Source: Omnitrophica bacterium GWA2_52_8 (GTDB lineage Bacteria > Omnitrophota > Omnitrophia > Omnitrophales > Aquincolibacteriaceae). Taken from it: a stretch of 6,971 bases of DNA. Numbering within the stretch: the first letter of the stretch is position 1; the number at the start of each line of letters is the position of its first letter. Of this stretch, positions 6,314-6,971 are shown piece after piece. The DNA is taken from assembly GCA_001804025.1 (NCBI GenBank), contig MHFC01000058.1:1-6971 (forward strand). The letters are read 5' to 3'. The translations under genes were made by a program, and so were the position numbers. Below the pieces are notes generated by a model. It was not told the DNA's origin. It made no database searches and saw nothing but the letters and a program-made list of their open reading frames with translations.

Positions 6314-6971
6314 AATTATCGACAACAATCACGTTTCTTGTTTTGTTTGTATTGGTGGCGGCTTTTTATTTCCTTTTAGACCCGCAGAAAAAAGCAACGC
6401 AGCCGGGGCAAGGTGAGACTTCCATGCGGCTGCTGGATGTTGAAGACGGAGACGCGATACGCGAAATACAGATTGTGAGGGCCAGCCAGGACGAGAGGGT
6501 TCGGCTGGAAAAACACGACCAGACCTGGTATGTCCTCTCGCCCGTGCGGGCCCATGCGGACCAGCTCCTGGTCAAGGGGCTTGTGACGGCGCTTAAACTG
6601 TCGACGAAAGCACGGAGATTGCTGCGTGAAAAAGACTGGGCGGAGTACGGGCTGGAAAAGCCTTCGATCAAAGTCGTCATCAAGACCGAAAAAAACAAGG
6701 AGCCCCGGACGCTTTTGCTGGGCGACCAGTCTCCCGTAGGGGAGTTTGTCTATGCCAGGTGGGAAGACGAAACTGACTATTTTTTACTGAACGCCGACCT
6801 TAAAAAGGCGTTTGACCGAAGCGCCTATTCCTTGCGTGAGAAAAGAATTTTCAGGACGCCGAGTCAGGCGCTTTCGAAAATTTATATCCAGACACCCTTC
6901 GGCCGCTACGACATGGCCCGTGTCGACGAGGGCTGGTATTGGGTTGAGCCGGCGGCACTGCTTGGAGAACC
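6310..6971 (+). CDS. DUF4340 domain-containing membrane-anchored protein (3'-truncated by window edge)
   Basis: This is the fourth member of the exporter cassette; its function is unknown. The first 220 codons are present and the frame is open to the right edge. One N-terminal helix (about residues 6-23) ends in FLLDPQKK and lacks an obvious lipobox, so it is probably an uncleaved anchor with the rest outside the cytoplasm. The pattern then follows DUF4340: a strand-rich unit with KHDQTWYVLSPVRAHAD, LLREKDWAEYGLEKPSIKV, TLLLGDQSPVGEFVYAR and a YSLREKRIF segment. A second similar unit begins with IYIQTPFGRYDMARVDEGWYWVEP. The gene overlaps the GldG-like gene by 4 bases (ATGA) and has a strong ribosome site. 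DUF4340 genes commonly follow GldG-family genes, which supports a shared complex. It is cut only by the window edge, and nothing suggests a pseudogene. Confidence 0.85.
   Translation, partial: MKLSTTITFLVLFVLVAAFYFLLDPQKKATQPGQGETSMRLLDVEDGDAIREIQIVRASQDERVRLEKHDQTWYVLSPVRAHADQLLVKGLVTALKLSTKARRLLREKDWAEYGLEKPSIKVVIKTEKNKEPRTLLLGDQSPVGEFVYARWEDETDYFLLNADLKKAFDRSAYSLREKRIFRTPSQALSKIYIQTPFGRYDMARVDEGWYWVEPAALLGE

Noticed and set aside
5879..6328. Minus-strand frame opposite the end of the GldG-like gene and the DUF4340 start
   Set aside because: It is a shadow of conserved coding sequence such as GDSDF and the C-terminal helix; no start signal or family motif.

Overview
The window comes from a Gram-negative bacterium: it carries lpxA, the first gene of lipid A synthesis, and an ABC-2 exporter cassette with GldG-like and DUF4340 subunits. 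The phylum cannot be fixed from the sequence alone. That cassette is known from Deltaproteobacteria-like lineages, the PVC group and Omnitrophota, so a member of one of these is a reasonable guess at low confidence. Base composition looks moderate and even along the window. I see no mobile elements, CRISPR arrays, tRNA or rRNA genes.

Layout: (1) 1-765, plus strand: the C-terminal part of a FabF-type 3-oxoacyl-[ACP] synthase, cut by the left edge. (2) 766-900: a gene-free stretch between convergent genes, packed with three successive inverted repeats. (3) 901-1734, minus strand: lpxA, which may be read from a leaderless mRNA. (4) 1735-1920: a divergent regulatory region with a well-formed extended -10 promoter for tyrS, an extended -10 for lpxA and a small dyad over the lpxA -35 region. 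(5) 1921-6971, plus strand: a tightly packed run of tyrS, an ABC ATPase, an ABC-2 permease, a GldG-family auxiliary protein and a DUF4340 membrane-anchored protein cut by the right edge. Junctions in this run are overlaps of 11, 4 and 4 bases plus one 10-base gap, so it looks like one transcription unit driven from the promoter at 1845-1874.

How the parts fit: fabF makes acyl-ACP chains, and LpxA uses 3-hydroxyacyl-ACP to start lipid A, so the left half is envelope lipid supply. The right half is a predicted inner-membrane ABC-2 complex. A cytoplasmic ATPase and a six-helix permease would be joined by two proteins with large extracytoplasmic domains, GldG-like and DUF4340. No substrate is known for this widespread cassette. 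It is the most promising little-described system in the window, and its placement behind tyrS is a second point of interest.
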